A DNA stretch of 36,334 bases. Origin: Planctomycetota bacterium (GTDB lineage: Bacteria > Planctomycetota > Planctomycetia > JALXBF01). Below are positions 21,916 through 29,980 of this stretch, piece by piece (the first letter of the stretch is position 1; each line of letters begins with the position of its first letter). Below the pieces are notes generated by a model, which saw only the letters and a program-made list of their open reading frames with translations, did not search any database and was not told the origin of the DNA. Both the position numbers and the translations under genes were made by a program. The stretch lies in NCBI GenBank assembly GCA_026991575.1, contig JALXBF010000173.1:1-36334 (forward strand), read 5' to 3'.

Positions 21916-23304
21916 GTGAGGCGTGCTATGAACCCAGGGACCCTGCTGCGGACTGCCATGCGATTGGCCGTGCTGGTTGTTCTCTGTGCCCCTTTGCCTA
22001 CCACGCAGGCTGCAGATAGCGGGCACCACGCATGCGATGCAACCACTTCGTGTCGCAAGGTGCCGTCTGCAGCACGAGACTCCTGTGAGTGCATACGCGT
22101 GCTGGATCTCGTAGGACCCGTCGATGTCACACTGGTTCGAGAGACGGAAGGTTGGGCCGAGATTGCTCCCGACTCCGAGGGCGGTCGTCGGGTGCGCAGC
22201 CGCCTTGCTCATGTCTTGCATGCCATGAAAAGAATACCCCCGGACAAGTGCAGGACGCCCCAGGAACTGAAGGAGACTGCTCCGACTTCTCCTCGAGCGC
22301 AGCTATCCGATGGCCAGGCTAGCCGGCGGCTTCGAACGGCCGTCCGAGTAGCGTTGCTCGAGGCGCGCGCCAGATTTCAACGAGGCGACCATGCCTCCGC
22401 GATACAGCTCATAGCCTCAGCGCTGCGTCTGAGCCGTCGAGTTGCAGCACATTTCGGCGTCCTCACAATAGCGGCGTGCGCAGGTGCACACTCGGAAGGC
22501 GCCGAGCTATTGGCGCAGTTCGTTCCACATTTGACCGAGGAGCATCTTGGCCTCGTGCAGACAATGATGCGTCGTTTGCCACCGCCGCCCAATCCGTTCG
22601 ACGCGCTACGGTACGAGGCCACGGTTGGCGTGGCGCGTCCTGAAGAATTGCGAAGCCTGGTTTCCGAGTTGCTCCACGACTTGCGCAGGTATGGACTGGT
22701 CCGCGCACAGTCTGTTGAACTAACACTAGCGGTGCTGCGCTTTGACCAGGTGCCACTGGCCGAATTAGCGTCCGTCCAGCTCCGCTGGGTGCGCCGCCTC
22801 GAGGCTACCCTTCGTGACCACCCTCCGACCAAGTGGTACGAGCTGGAAAACGAGCTCGCTGCGCGGGAGCTCTCCGCGTGGAAGGAGGAATTACTGCCGT
22901 TCTTCCCTGAGCTACGCGAACCCGGATGGTTGCGGCAGCATATCGAAGAGCTGTATCCGGCCAATTGCTTGCTGAATCGCATCTGCCGACGACTGGACCG
23001 GCAACCGCAACTGGCCACGGGAAGGCTGGGCCGCCCACTCGCTCTGCTGATAGCGCAGCTGAACCCACTGCTCGCTGCAGGACCGGTCGGCATGCTGCTG
23101 ATTGGAATCGAGGGCCAGCCTCTGCTGGTACTCGGGGCAATCGAGCATCTCCGCGGCCATCCGACCGAATCGCTTACCGAGCTACGCCGCCTTGGCCTGA
23201 CGGTCCATATCGTTCCCGACAACGATGGGTTCACGATACGCACCGAACCACAGGAATTGGAGCTTCGTGTGATCTTGAAGCAACAGGCAAGGCTCCGGGA
23301 ATAG
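21916..23304 (+). CDS. Secreted protein of unknown function, second of the tandem pair
   Basis: This 462-aa paralogue of the preceding gene arose by tandem duplication. A signal peptide (about 12-33, ending TTQAADS) is followed by a Cys-containing segment (CDATTSC, SCEC) absent from its partner. The shared blocks are LVGPVD, the helical repeat-like middle, RRLPPPPNPFDALRYEA, ELLPFFPELREPGWLR, RICRRL...GRPLALLIAQLNP and the ending DNDGFTIRT...LELRVILK. Translation probably begins at GTG 21916, with AAGGGG 8 nt upstream that overlaps the previous stop. ATG 21928 is an alternative. The 12-nt spacing implies one transcript. The extra cysteines suggest a disulfide-stabilised N-terminal region outside the cytoplasm. 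Function unknown. Confidence 0.85.
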   Translation: MRRAMNPGTLLRTAMRLAVLVVLCAPLPTTQAADSGHHACDATTSCRKVPSAARDSCECIRVLDLVGPVDVTLVRETEGWAEIAPDSEGGRRVRSRLAHVLHAMKRIPPDKCRTPQELKETAPTSPRAQLSDGQASRRLRTAVRVALLEARARFQRGDHASAIQLIASALRLSRRVAAHFGVLTIAACAGAHSEGAELLAQFVPHLTEEHLGLVQTMMRRLPPPPNPFDALRYEATVGVARPEELRSLVSELLHDLRRYGLVRAQSVELTLAVLRFDQVPLAELASVQLRWVRRLEATLRDHPPTKWYELENELAARELSAWKEELLPFFPELREPGWLRQHIEELYPANCLLNRICRRLDRQPQLATGRLGRPLALLIAQLNPLLAAGPVGMLLIGIEGQPLLVLGAIEHLRGHPTESLTELRRLGLTVHIVPDNDGFTIRTEPQELELRVILKQQARLRE

Positions 23305-23590
23305 TCAGGGTTCGACACGTCTGTGCCCAGGTTGACAATGCTGCCATTGACGCTGGCCCGCGCCGTGGTAGCTCGGCAAAGCAAAGCAATGGCGCGGAGG
23401 GTAAGCGAAGTCCGACAGATGGCGTAGCCGACACGCGCACGGTTGATTCCTGCACCGGGGCAGTCTCGCACCGCGACGCCGGAAACACCATCGCTTCTGC
23501 CAGCTACCTCTCGGGCGCGGCGCACTACCTCTGCTGGCCAGCAACAGCATCGCGTCAGCAGGGTTTCCGGCCCGTGGGGCGCCCGGCGAA
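23305..23590. other. Intergenic DNA without recognised genes
   Basis: About 290 nt between the secreted pair and an RHS fragment. No credible frame, RNA or IS end was found. Confidence 0.4.
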
Positions 23591-23735
23591 TCACGCTTGC
23601 GTATACGACCCCCGTCTGGCAGACGCTCTACAACGGGGCCGACGAACTGATCGCAACCATCGATCGGCTGGGGCACCAGATCAGCTACGGCTACGATGCC
23701 GCGTCGTGGGTGACGCTGATTGACCATGCATACAT
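23591..23735 (+). pseudogene. Short RHS/YD-repeat fragment
   Basis: The frame reads TTPVWQTLYNGADELIATID then RLGHQISYGYDAASWVTLID. This matches NNPVWQTLSNAAYEVIATID then PLGNQTTIAYTL in the RHS gene near 29,000, so it is a copy of the same RHS stretch with nothing of the rest of the protein on either side. A frame of 139 codons (23443-23862) spans it, but only these residues look like protein. Confidence 0.6.
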
Positions 23736-23999
23736 TGACATTGCATACGTCGATTCGCAGGGCAAAGCCAGCTTGCGGTCGACGACCGCGGCGGCAGGGC
23801 AGAAGAGAAAGTCAAGGGATTCCATCTACCCCATTCAATTAAGCTCCAGCAAGGGGGTGTAGAGTCCCGCCAGCACAGTTGGAGTCCGCTGCGGGGCCGG
23901 TCCGGCTCCCGCTTCGCCTCCCACCAACACCACGCCCGGCACAACGCAGCCATTGGCTCGACGCCAGGCCCAGCCACCGGCTCCGCACCCGGCAAGCGG

Positions 24000-25730
24000 C
24001 AAATAGTCAAACGTCCCCTGATGCCCCGAGCAGGCTTCACCTCTTCCACCGCGGGTATCCGCATCCCTCGCGGCCTCCGAAGTTCTCCCGCGGCGCTCAC
24101 GCACACTGGGCAGCACAGCCGGTCTCGAGCCGACCGGCCAAACGGAATTACGGCCGATCGAAACGATCGGCCCACCAGCCCAACCGCCCACCGTGCCATC
24201 CCTACGCAGCACCACCGAGCCGCATCCTGTCCGACCAGCGCCGCGCGCGCGGCGCGCGCTCACCCTCATCTCCCGACTAACGCCGCCACAGCGTTTACCC
24301 TAACACCGCACCACACCGCGACATGCATCCATGCCTCACACCCGCCGCCCGCTTTGGCACGGCATGTGCCATATGCGTCCACCATGACAAACACCAACCC
24401 CGCCCCGCGCCCAACTGTACACCGGGCGCGGGAACAGGGCTGCCTGCGGCCGGCCAACCGTAGCCACGGCTGCACCGACCAGGTCACCAGCAGGAGTCTG
24501 CGATACGGCTACAACTCACTGTTCAAGACAACTGACGGTGGCGGACGATGGGCATGCATGACAAAGCCTACAGACAGTTGTTCGCCAACCCCGAAGTGGT
24601 CATGGAACTGCTCTCGGTCCTCTTCCGCCTCCTGTGGGACCGGCCAGTGCCGATTCAGAACCTCTATCGCGCTGCGGAAGGCCATGTGAGTCGGCGTGCG
24701 GACCGATCGCGGCTGGCAGACCTGGTGTGGGTTGCGGAGGTGGAGGGCCGGTACGTGGTGGTGGTGCTTGAATTCACCCGCACCGTGGAGCAGGACATGC
24801 TGGGTCGCATGATGGAGTACATGGCGCTGGCGTGGCGGTCGGTGAGGCGGGAACTGTTGTCGCGTGGGGTGCCGGCGGTGCCGTTGGTGGTCGGGGTGGT
24901 GATTTACAATGGAGAGGAGCGTTGGACGGCGGCGGAGTGGATTGGGGAGAGATGGCGCGGCCCCAGCATTGGGTACGTCCGGATCGACGTCTGGCACGAT
25001 CCGCTGGAGCGGTGGGCGGACTGTCCGCTGATCAGCTATGCGTTTCGGCTGCAGCGGGAGGAGGATCCGGAGCGGGTGGTCGAGTTGCTGCGGGAGTTGG
25101 CGACGCACCTGCGGGCACATGGTTTGGCTCATCTGGAGCCTTCGTTTGCGTACTTTGCGGGGTCTGTGGTGTTGGGTGGAGAGTTAACTGAGGAGGAGTT
25201 GTCGGCCATGTCGAAGATCGAAGAGGTCAACACTCGATTGGAACAGCTCAAGGAACGATGTCGACAGCAAGGGTTTGAAGAGGGCCGTCAGCGCGGATTT
25301 GAGGAGGGGTTTGAGGAGGGGCGTGAGCAAGGGCTTAAGGAGGGACACCAGCAGGGCTTTAAGGAGGGCAGTCAGCACGGCTTTGAGGAGGGGCGTCTCC
25401 AAGGGCTCGCAGAGGGTCAGCGATTAGCATTGGTGTCGGTTTTGGAAGCGCGTTTCGCGCCGTTACCCCAGTGGGCACGCGAGCGGATCGAGCAGGCAGG
25501 CAGCGAAGAACTGAACGCGTGGATTCGTCGCGCGGTAACGGCCGAGTCCCTCGAACGCGTCTTCGAGAACGACTGAAACACCTCTGACCCGGAGTTTCAG
25601 ATCTATGCTGGCGGGGTAGGCGCACGGTCCGCGCGGCGACAGCTTGGGATCCGGTGTCCACTCTATCGGTAGATGGTTCGCCGCGTGCGCAAGCGATACG
25701 GTCACGCAGCCCTTCACCACTGGGTGCTCT
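24000..25730 (+). repeat. Direct repeat unit 1 (carries Rpn-like gene A)
   Basis: This segment is repeated at 25990-27590. Shared parts are an upstream stretch containing the 18-bp palindrome GCGCCGCGCGCGCGGCGC (24238-24255), a block beginning CCCGCCGCCCGCTTTGGCAC, the lead-in CTGCGATACGGCTACAA just before the gene, the gene itself, and about 150 nt beyond it. The coding part is almost identical between copies; the flanks have diverged much more. Unit boundaries are approximate. Confidence 0.75.
24548..25576 (+). CDS. Rpn/YhgA-type PD-(D/E)XK protein, copy A, with Glu-Gly repeat tail
   Basis: This is a 342-aa protein of the Rpn (YhgA-like, formerly transposase_31) family, nucleases that promote RecA-independent recombination in E. 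coli. Family features are the opening HDKAYRQLFANPEVV, the active-site Asp in RLADLVWV (D58), the next strand VVVVLEFTRTV with Glu75, and LVVGVVIYNGEERW. In relatives the Glu is followed by F/H-Q (E-x-Q); here position 77 is Thr, so catalysis may be altered. The C-terminal third has a coiled coil (KIEEVNTRLEQLKERC). Octad repeats of the type xxxG(F/L)xEG follow at about 239-294, ending in RLQGLAEGQ, then a conserved tail. The frame starts at ATG 24548; no good Shine-Dalgarno is visible. Copy B at 26515 lacks exactly 36 residues of the repeat. Confidence 0.85.
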   Translation: MGMHDKAYRQLFANPEVVMELLSVLFRLLWDRPVPIQNLYRAAEGHVSRRADRSRLADLVWVAEVEGRYVVVVLEFTRTVEQDMLGRMMEYMALAWRSVRRELLSRGVPAVPLVVGVVIYNGEERWTAAEWIGERWRGPSIGYVRIDVWHDPLERWADCPLISYAFRLQREEDPERVVELLRELATHLRAHGLAHLEPSFAYFAGSVVLGGELTEEELSAMSKIEEVNTRLEQLKERCRQQGFEEGRQRGFEEGFEEGREQGLKEGHQQGFKEGSQHGFEEGRLQGLAEGQRLALVSVLEARFAPLPQWARERIEQAGSEELNAWIRRAVTAESLERVFEND

Positions 25731-25763
25731 GGTTCGCCCCAGCCCGGCGAGCACCGAGCAAAC

Positions 25764-25905
25764 CGCCGTCCACGGCGTCGGGGAATCTTTCGTGGGGGAG
25801 AAACACGAACAAAGCTCGTACGGCTCGCGCTACCCATCAACAGAGCGGCAGGGGGGCATAGAGCCTCCCTGCCGCGAGTTCACGGTAGCTGGCGAGGTGA
25901 ACCGT
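25764..25905 (+). mobile_element. 5' fragment of a group II intron related to the intron at 27634-28560
   Basis: A GC hairpin (CGCCG-TCCA-CGGCG, 25764-25777) and a T-rich spacer precede GTACGGCTCGCGCTACCC at 25818. This parallels the intron 5' end GTGCGCCCGCGCTATCC. Then follow CATCAAC and a strong stem, GCGGCAGGGGGGC (25845-25857) with GCCTCCCTGCCGC (25863-25875). Nothing of the later intron domains is seen, so this is a 5' remnant. Confidence 0.5.
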
Positions 25906-25989
25906 CCCCGGACGCCGGCAAAACCAGCTGCCAACGCACCCGAAACCAACCCGCCAACGCGAAACACGAAAAAGGCAACGACCTCCCTC

Positions 25990-27590
25990 ACGCACGGGGT
26001 AAGATACCCCCCTCCCGTCGGGTGCATCCGCATCCCCGTAGGCTCAGATCATCTCCGGCAGCACCCACGCGCGCCAAGCAAGGCATCCGGTCGAACCAAC
26101 CTGCCAAAAGGGATTGCGCCCGATGAAAACGATTCGCCCGCCAGCCCAACCGCCCAGCGTGCCATCCCTCCGCAGCACCACCGAGCCGCATCCTGTCCAA
26201 CCAGCGCCGCGCGCGCGGCGCGCGCTCACCCTCATTTCCCAACTAACGTCATCAGAGGGACCCCCATAAGGCATTGTCGCACAACGACCTGTCTCCACGC
26301 CTCACACCCGCCGCCCGCTTTGGCACGGCATGTGCCATAAACACTCACCATCACAAACACCAACCCCGCCCCACGCCCAACTGTGCACCGGGCGCGGGGA
26401 CAGGGCCGCCTGCGGCCGGCCAACCGTAGCCACCGCTGCACGCACCAGGTCGCCAGCAGGAACCTGCGATACGGCTACAAGTCACTGTCACAAGACAACC
26501 GACGGTGGCAGACGATGGGCGTGCATGACAAAGCGTACAGACAGTTGTTCGCCAACCCCGAAGTGGTCATGGAACTGCTGTCGGTCCTCTTCCGCCTCCT
26601 GTGGGACCGGCCGATGCAGATTCAGAACTTGTATCGCGCTGCGGAAGGCCATGTGAGTCGGCGTGCGGACCGATCGCGTCTGGCGGACCTGGTGTGGGTT
26701 GCGGAGGTGGAGGGCCGGTACGTGGTGGTGGTGTTTGAGTTCACCCGCACGGTGGAGCAGGACATGCTGGGCCGCATGATGGAGTACATGGCGCTGGCGT
26801 GGCGGTCGGTGAGGCGGGAACTGTTGTCGCGTGGGGTGCCGGCGGTGCCGTTAGTGGTCGGGGTGGTGATTTACAATGGAGAGGAGCGTTGGACGGCGGC
26901 GGAGTGGATTGGGGAAAGATGGCGGGGCCCCAGCATTGGGTACGTCCGCATCGACGTCTGGCACGATCCGCTGGAGCGGTGGGCGGACAGTCCGCTGATC
27001 AGCTATGCGTTTCGGCTGCAGCGGGAGGAGGATCCGGAGCGGGTGGTCGAGTTGCTGCGGGAGTTGGCGGCGCACTTGCGGGCACATGGTTTGGATCATC
27101 TGGAGCCTTCGTTTGCGTACTTTGCGGGGTCTGTGGTGTTGGGCGGGGAGTTAACCGAGGAGGAGTTATCGGCCATGTCGAAGATCGAAGAGGTCAACAC
27201 TCGGTTGGAACAGCTCAAGGAACGATGTCGACAGCAAGGGTTTGAGGAGGGGCGTCTGCAAGGGCTCGAAGAGGGCCAGCGATTAGCATTGATGTCGGTC
27301 TTGGAAGCGCGTTTTGCGCCGCTACCCCAGTGGGCACGCGAGCGGATCGAGCAAGCGGACAGCGAAGAACTGAACGCGTGGATTCGTCGCGCGGTAACGG
27401 CTGAGTCCCTCGAACGCGTCTTCGAGAACGACTGAAACACTGACCCACAGCTCCAGCTCCCGGCTGGCCGGTCGGATACACGGTGCCCTCGTCGGCGATG
27501 TTTGGCCTCTTGCAGCCACTCAATCAGCAGCTCGTTCGCAGTGTGTGCAAGCCATACGCGGAAGGACACCTTCGCCACATCTCTGGAGCA
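25990..27590 (+). repeat. Direct repeat unit 2 (carries Rpn-like gene B)
   Basis: Second copy of the unit at 24000-25730. The 18-bp palindrome GCGCCGCGCGCGCGGCGC is at 26204-26221. Start codons of the two genes are 1967 nt apart and stop codons 1859 nt apart; the 108-nt difference is exactly the missing repeat block. About 150 nt after each stop still align. On the opposite strand they encode similar short peptides (LAHTANELLIEW here, LAHAANHLPIEW in unit 1), a trace of a lost gene. Confidence 0.75.
26515..27435 (+). CDS. Rpn/YhgA-type PD-(D/E)XK protein, copy B, short repeat tail
   Basis: This 306-aa near-identical paralogue of copy A belongs to the same Rpn/YhgA-like family. An open frame extends upstream to 26383, but the homology to copy A and the family N-terminus (HDKAYRQLFANPE) begin at ATG 26515, so I use that. 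Active-site residues are as in copy A: Asp58 in LADLVW and Glu75 in VVVFEFTRTV, again with Thr where the family has Gln. Only two Glu-Gly units remain (QQGFEEGRLQGLEEGQ), against about six and a half in copy A. Otherwise only scattered substitutions separate the two proteins, for example C-to-S in ERWADSPLIS and T-to-A in RELAAHL. Preservation of both frames amid strongly decayed surroundings suggests recent duplication, gene conversion or selection. Confidence 0.85.
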   Translation: MGVHDKAYRQLFANPEVVMELLSVLFRLLWDRPMQIQNLYRAAEGHVSRRADRSRLADLVWVAEVEGRYVVVVFEFTRTVEQDMLGRMMEYMALAWRSVRRELLSRGVPAVPLVVGVVIYNGEERWTAAEWIGERWRGPSIGYVRIDVWHDPLERWADSPLISYAFRLQREEDPERVVELLRELAAHLRAHGLDHLEPSFAYFAGSVVLGGELTEEELSAMSKIEEVNTRLEQLKERCRQQGFEEGRLQGLEEGQRLALMSVLEARFAPLPQWARERIEQADSEELNAWIRRAVTAESLERVFEND

Positions 27591-27633
27591 ATTCGTGAAC
27601 CGAAAGGTTCACGGATCCGGCGTGCCTGAGCGG

Positions 27634-28560
27634 GATAGGACTAGCAGGCACCGGTTGCCCGGGGCCCGCCCCCACCGAACTGGACGCACGGTTCTCCCGC
27701 ACCCGGCTCTACAGTCGGCGGCCCTACCACAAAGGAGACTTCCCTGAGGCGGTTAGCCACGCGGGACGGCCAGCCGTGTTCGACTTAAAAACGACCGAGT
27801 CACCTTCTGCGCGGGTCGCCTCCAGGCCCAACGACGCACACCGGGCTGGGACCTCACCATCTCACACGCCGTCACCCGAGGCCGCCGGGAGACAACCTCC
27901 AGCTTCACGGCCATCGCCAGAGCCTCACTCCAGCCGCGCCACCTTCTTCAGCCATCCCGAGCACTCACGCTGGTACCCGTCTGCCGCTGCACCTTCCGCT
28001 CGCCTCCACCTTCCTGGGGCCCTTCCCTCCACGGGCATGAGCCGGCTCTCTCGCTTGCTTGCGACCCTCTGACTCCTGATGGGCCGCTCCTCCTGTCGGT
28101 TCGGTGCTCTGGCTCGCTTCGGTCCGCCAAGCACCACGCGGATGGCCGGGGGACATCTTACAGGGCCCACCCTATACCCTGATGTACCGCAGGCTCCTCG
28201 CGTCCCCTGCCGATCAGGCCTCCGTCGTTCACGTCATCGGACCTTCCGAGCATTCCGCCCCCAACCACCCCACGTCGCCATCCGGATCGGTCTGTCTTCC
28301 CCGGATGCTGACCTGGCCTTCCGACAAGGCATCTTGGGCTTCGCCACTACCCGGCAGGTTCGACACGACGTCAGGCCGAATCGGGTTCCTCTCGTCCGGA
28401 CTACTCGTTCGCCTCCGGTTGCTCTCCACGTCCTCGTCAGGGGCCGTGTAACAGCAGCACCCCCGCCAAGGGAATGGGCGGCCCAGGCAGGCTACTCCAA
28501 TCGGCGGGCGGGTGGCCTTATGTCCCCCGCCCGCAAGGTTGATGGATAGCGCGGGCGCAC
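27634..28560 (-). mobile_element. Group II intron without visible reverse transcriptase, probably class C-like
   Basis: On the minus strand the element begins GTGCGCCCG, matching the group II 5' consensus GUGYG. A strong stem near the start (28504-28534) follows CTATCCATCAAC. Domain-I-like blocks come next, including GGAGGCGAACGAG, GAGAGGAACCCG and AGTGGCGAAGCCC. Domain V is at 27677-27709: GAGCCGGG, tetraloop-like GAGAA, return strand ending AGTTC, with one G-to-A change breaking a pair. A GCAA-capped domain-VI-like stem (27642-27670) and a final CCTAT follow. The total is about 930 nt, too short for a maturase, and I see no reverse-transcriptase motif. Just upstream of its 5' end is a perfect 16-bp hairpin (28581-28617), the kind of site class C introns use. 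Confidence 0.65.
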
Positions 28561-28580
28561 CTCCAAAAGATTTTCTCCTT

Positions 28581-28617
28581 CCGGGCCGCGGGCGGGTCGA
28601 TCCCGCCCGCGGCCCGG
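28581..28617. repeat. Perfect 16-bp hairpin at the 5' exon side of the group II intron
   Basis: The arms at 28581-28596 and 28602-28617 are fully complementary, around a TCGAT loop. Going away from it on the minus strand there are 20 nt including TCTTTT, then the intron start GTGCG. Class C group II introns insert just after terminator-like stems, so this is the probable target hairpin. Confidence 0.6.
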
Positions 28618-28695
28618 GTGGTCCGATTCCCTTGGGCAGGCGCTGTACACAGAGAAACTGTGCTGTCGTCTCGGAGGGAGCGCGGTGCCACCTCG

Positions 28696-28905
28696 CCGAC
28701 GCCGCGGACTGCCGTCCGCGGCGTCGGGGCCTTTTCAAATGGGAAACAGAAAAAAACAAACCTGGCACCGCCCGTGCTACCCATCAACACAGCGGCAGGG
28801 GGGGCATGAAGCCTCCCTGCCGCCCATTGAAGCACGCTCCCGGGTCGAGTGGGCCGTCCCCTGGGCGGCGTTCCTGCTCTTCCGCCCGTCGCAAGCGCCC
28901 AGTTA
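28696..28905 (+). mobile_element. Terminator-like hairpin followed by a second group II intron 5' fragment
   Basis: A perfect 14-bp stem (CCGACGCCGCGGAC, 28696-28709, with 28714-28727) followed by CCTTTTC resembles an intrinsic terminator. About 38 nt later comes GCACCGCCCGTGCTACCC, then CATCAAC and the stem GCGGCAGGG/CCCTGCCGC (28792-28823), parallel to the intron at 28560. Similarity continues for about 70 nt more and stops where RHS sequence begins at about 28,910. Confidence 0.5.
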
Positions 28906-28910
28906 CCAGC

Positions 28911-29952
28911 GCCGACACGCTGCGCTATGAGTACGACGTCCTGCACCGGCCGGTGAAGGCGATCGATCCCCATGAGGACACCGACCCGACAAACAACCCC
29001 GTCTGGCAGACGCTCTCCAACGCAGCCTACGAAGTCATCGCAACCATCGATCCGCTGGGCAACCAGACCACGATCGCCTACACCCTCACCGGCATGGTCG
29101 CCGCGGTCACTGACCCCTTGGGCCGCACGACGCGGTACCGCTACAACGCCCGCGACTGGCGGACGGCCATCATCTTGCCCGATGGCGACAGCGACCCGAA
29201 CAACAACCCGGAGATCACTTTTGGCTATGATGAGGAAGGCAATCTCATCTCGCTGACCGATGCCGACGGGAACACGACCCAGTGGCGGTTGGATGCCGTG
29301 GATCGGGTCATCGAAGAGATCAACGCGCTGGGACTGAGCCGCTTCTTCGAGCACGATGCCGCCGGACAGCTGACGGCCGTCGTCGATCGCAACGGACGGC
29401 GGCGTGAGTTCGATTACGACCTCGACGGCCGCCGCACCGCAGCGAAGTGGCTCGACGGCCAGGGCCAGATCGTCTTCCAGATCAACTACACCTGGGATGC
29501 CGCCAACCAGTTGATCGGCGTCTCCGACCCGAACCAGACCTACACGCTTGCCTACGACGACGCCGGCCGCATCATCAGTCTGGACAACACCGGTAGCCCC
29601 TCGATCTACCCGGTCATCCAGCTCACCAACACCTACGACGATGCCGCCAACCGCATCCGCCTCACCGACAACTACGGCACCGAGTTGCGGTACGAGTATG
29701 ACAGCCTGTCGCGCATGACGCAGGCGGACTTGATGGAATGGCAACTACGTGCCGCGTTGGCACCACACGCTTTCCGACCCGTACAGGTGGACAACCTTTC
29801 CGAGGAAGGAAAAGATCATCTGGACGACACTCTACATGCGCTACTTTACGCACAAGAGAGTACTCCAGCAGATCATGCGCATCCCGTGGGCGTATGATGG
29901 CGCCGCTGCGGGTGCGGTGTACGGGGGTGTCTCCGGCTACTACGGTTACTAG
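28911..29952 (+). pseudogene. RHS/YD-repeat protein remnant with frameshifted C-terminal tail
   Basis: From 28911 to about 29,733 the frame encodes a run of YD/RHS repeats: LRYEYDVLHRP, FGYDEEGNLISLTDADGNTT, FFEHDAAGQLTAVVDRNG, FDYDLDGRRTAAKWL, TYDDAANRIRLTDNYG and YEYDSLSRMTQAD. RHS proteins form a shell that encloses a C-terminal toxin. There is no N-terminus and no RHS-associated core motif (DPxGL). At 29,734 the protein-like sequence moves to another frame: WNGNYVPRWHHTLSDPYRW, then FPRKEKIIWTTLYMRYFTHK, ending AYDGAAAGAVYGGVSGYYGY and a TAG at 29950-29952. So the gene is truncated at the front, has lost its core region and carries a frameshift. The tail may be a toxin or spacer domain; I do not recognise it. 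Confidence 0.7.
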
Positions 29953-29980
29953 GGTTCCAACCGCCCTGGAGGTTTGCACC

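Noticed and set aside
23826-23885. Possible fourth copy of the intron 5' motif (CTACCCCATTC and a G-run)
   Set aside because: Only loosely similar, the second stem does not pair convincingly, and there is no preceding GTGCG-like start.
25261-25420. Short regular repeats that could suggest a CRISPR array
   Set aside because: The period is 24 nt or less with no unique spacers, and the repeats are in frame within the Rpn-like gene, encoding Glu-Gly octads.
26383-26514. Upstream extension of Rpn-like gene B by 44 codons
   Set aside because: Copy A has no such extension, the family N-terminus begins at 26515, and the added peptide is Arg/His-rich like untranslated flank.
28581-28830. Cluster of strong hairpins first read as a possible new structured-RNA family or riboswitch
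   Set aside because: The intron 5' consensus, domain V and domain VI on the same strand give a better explanation: group II intron ends next to terminator-like stems.
28512-28910. N-terminal part of the 461-codon frame leading into RHS
   Set aside because: This stretch is intron 5' sequence and hairpins; its translation has no RHS character, so the RHS fragment is taken to begin at about 28,911.
28518-29744. Minus-strand open frame of 408 codons opposite the RHS repeats
   Set aside because: The plus strand has unmistakable YD repeats; the reverse frame is rich in repetitive Val/Gly/Asp as expected for a mirror of RHS codons.
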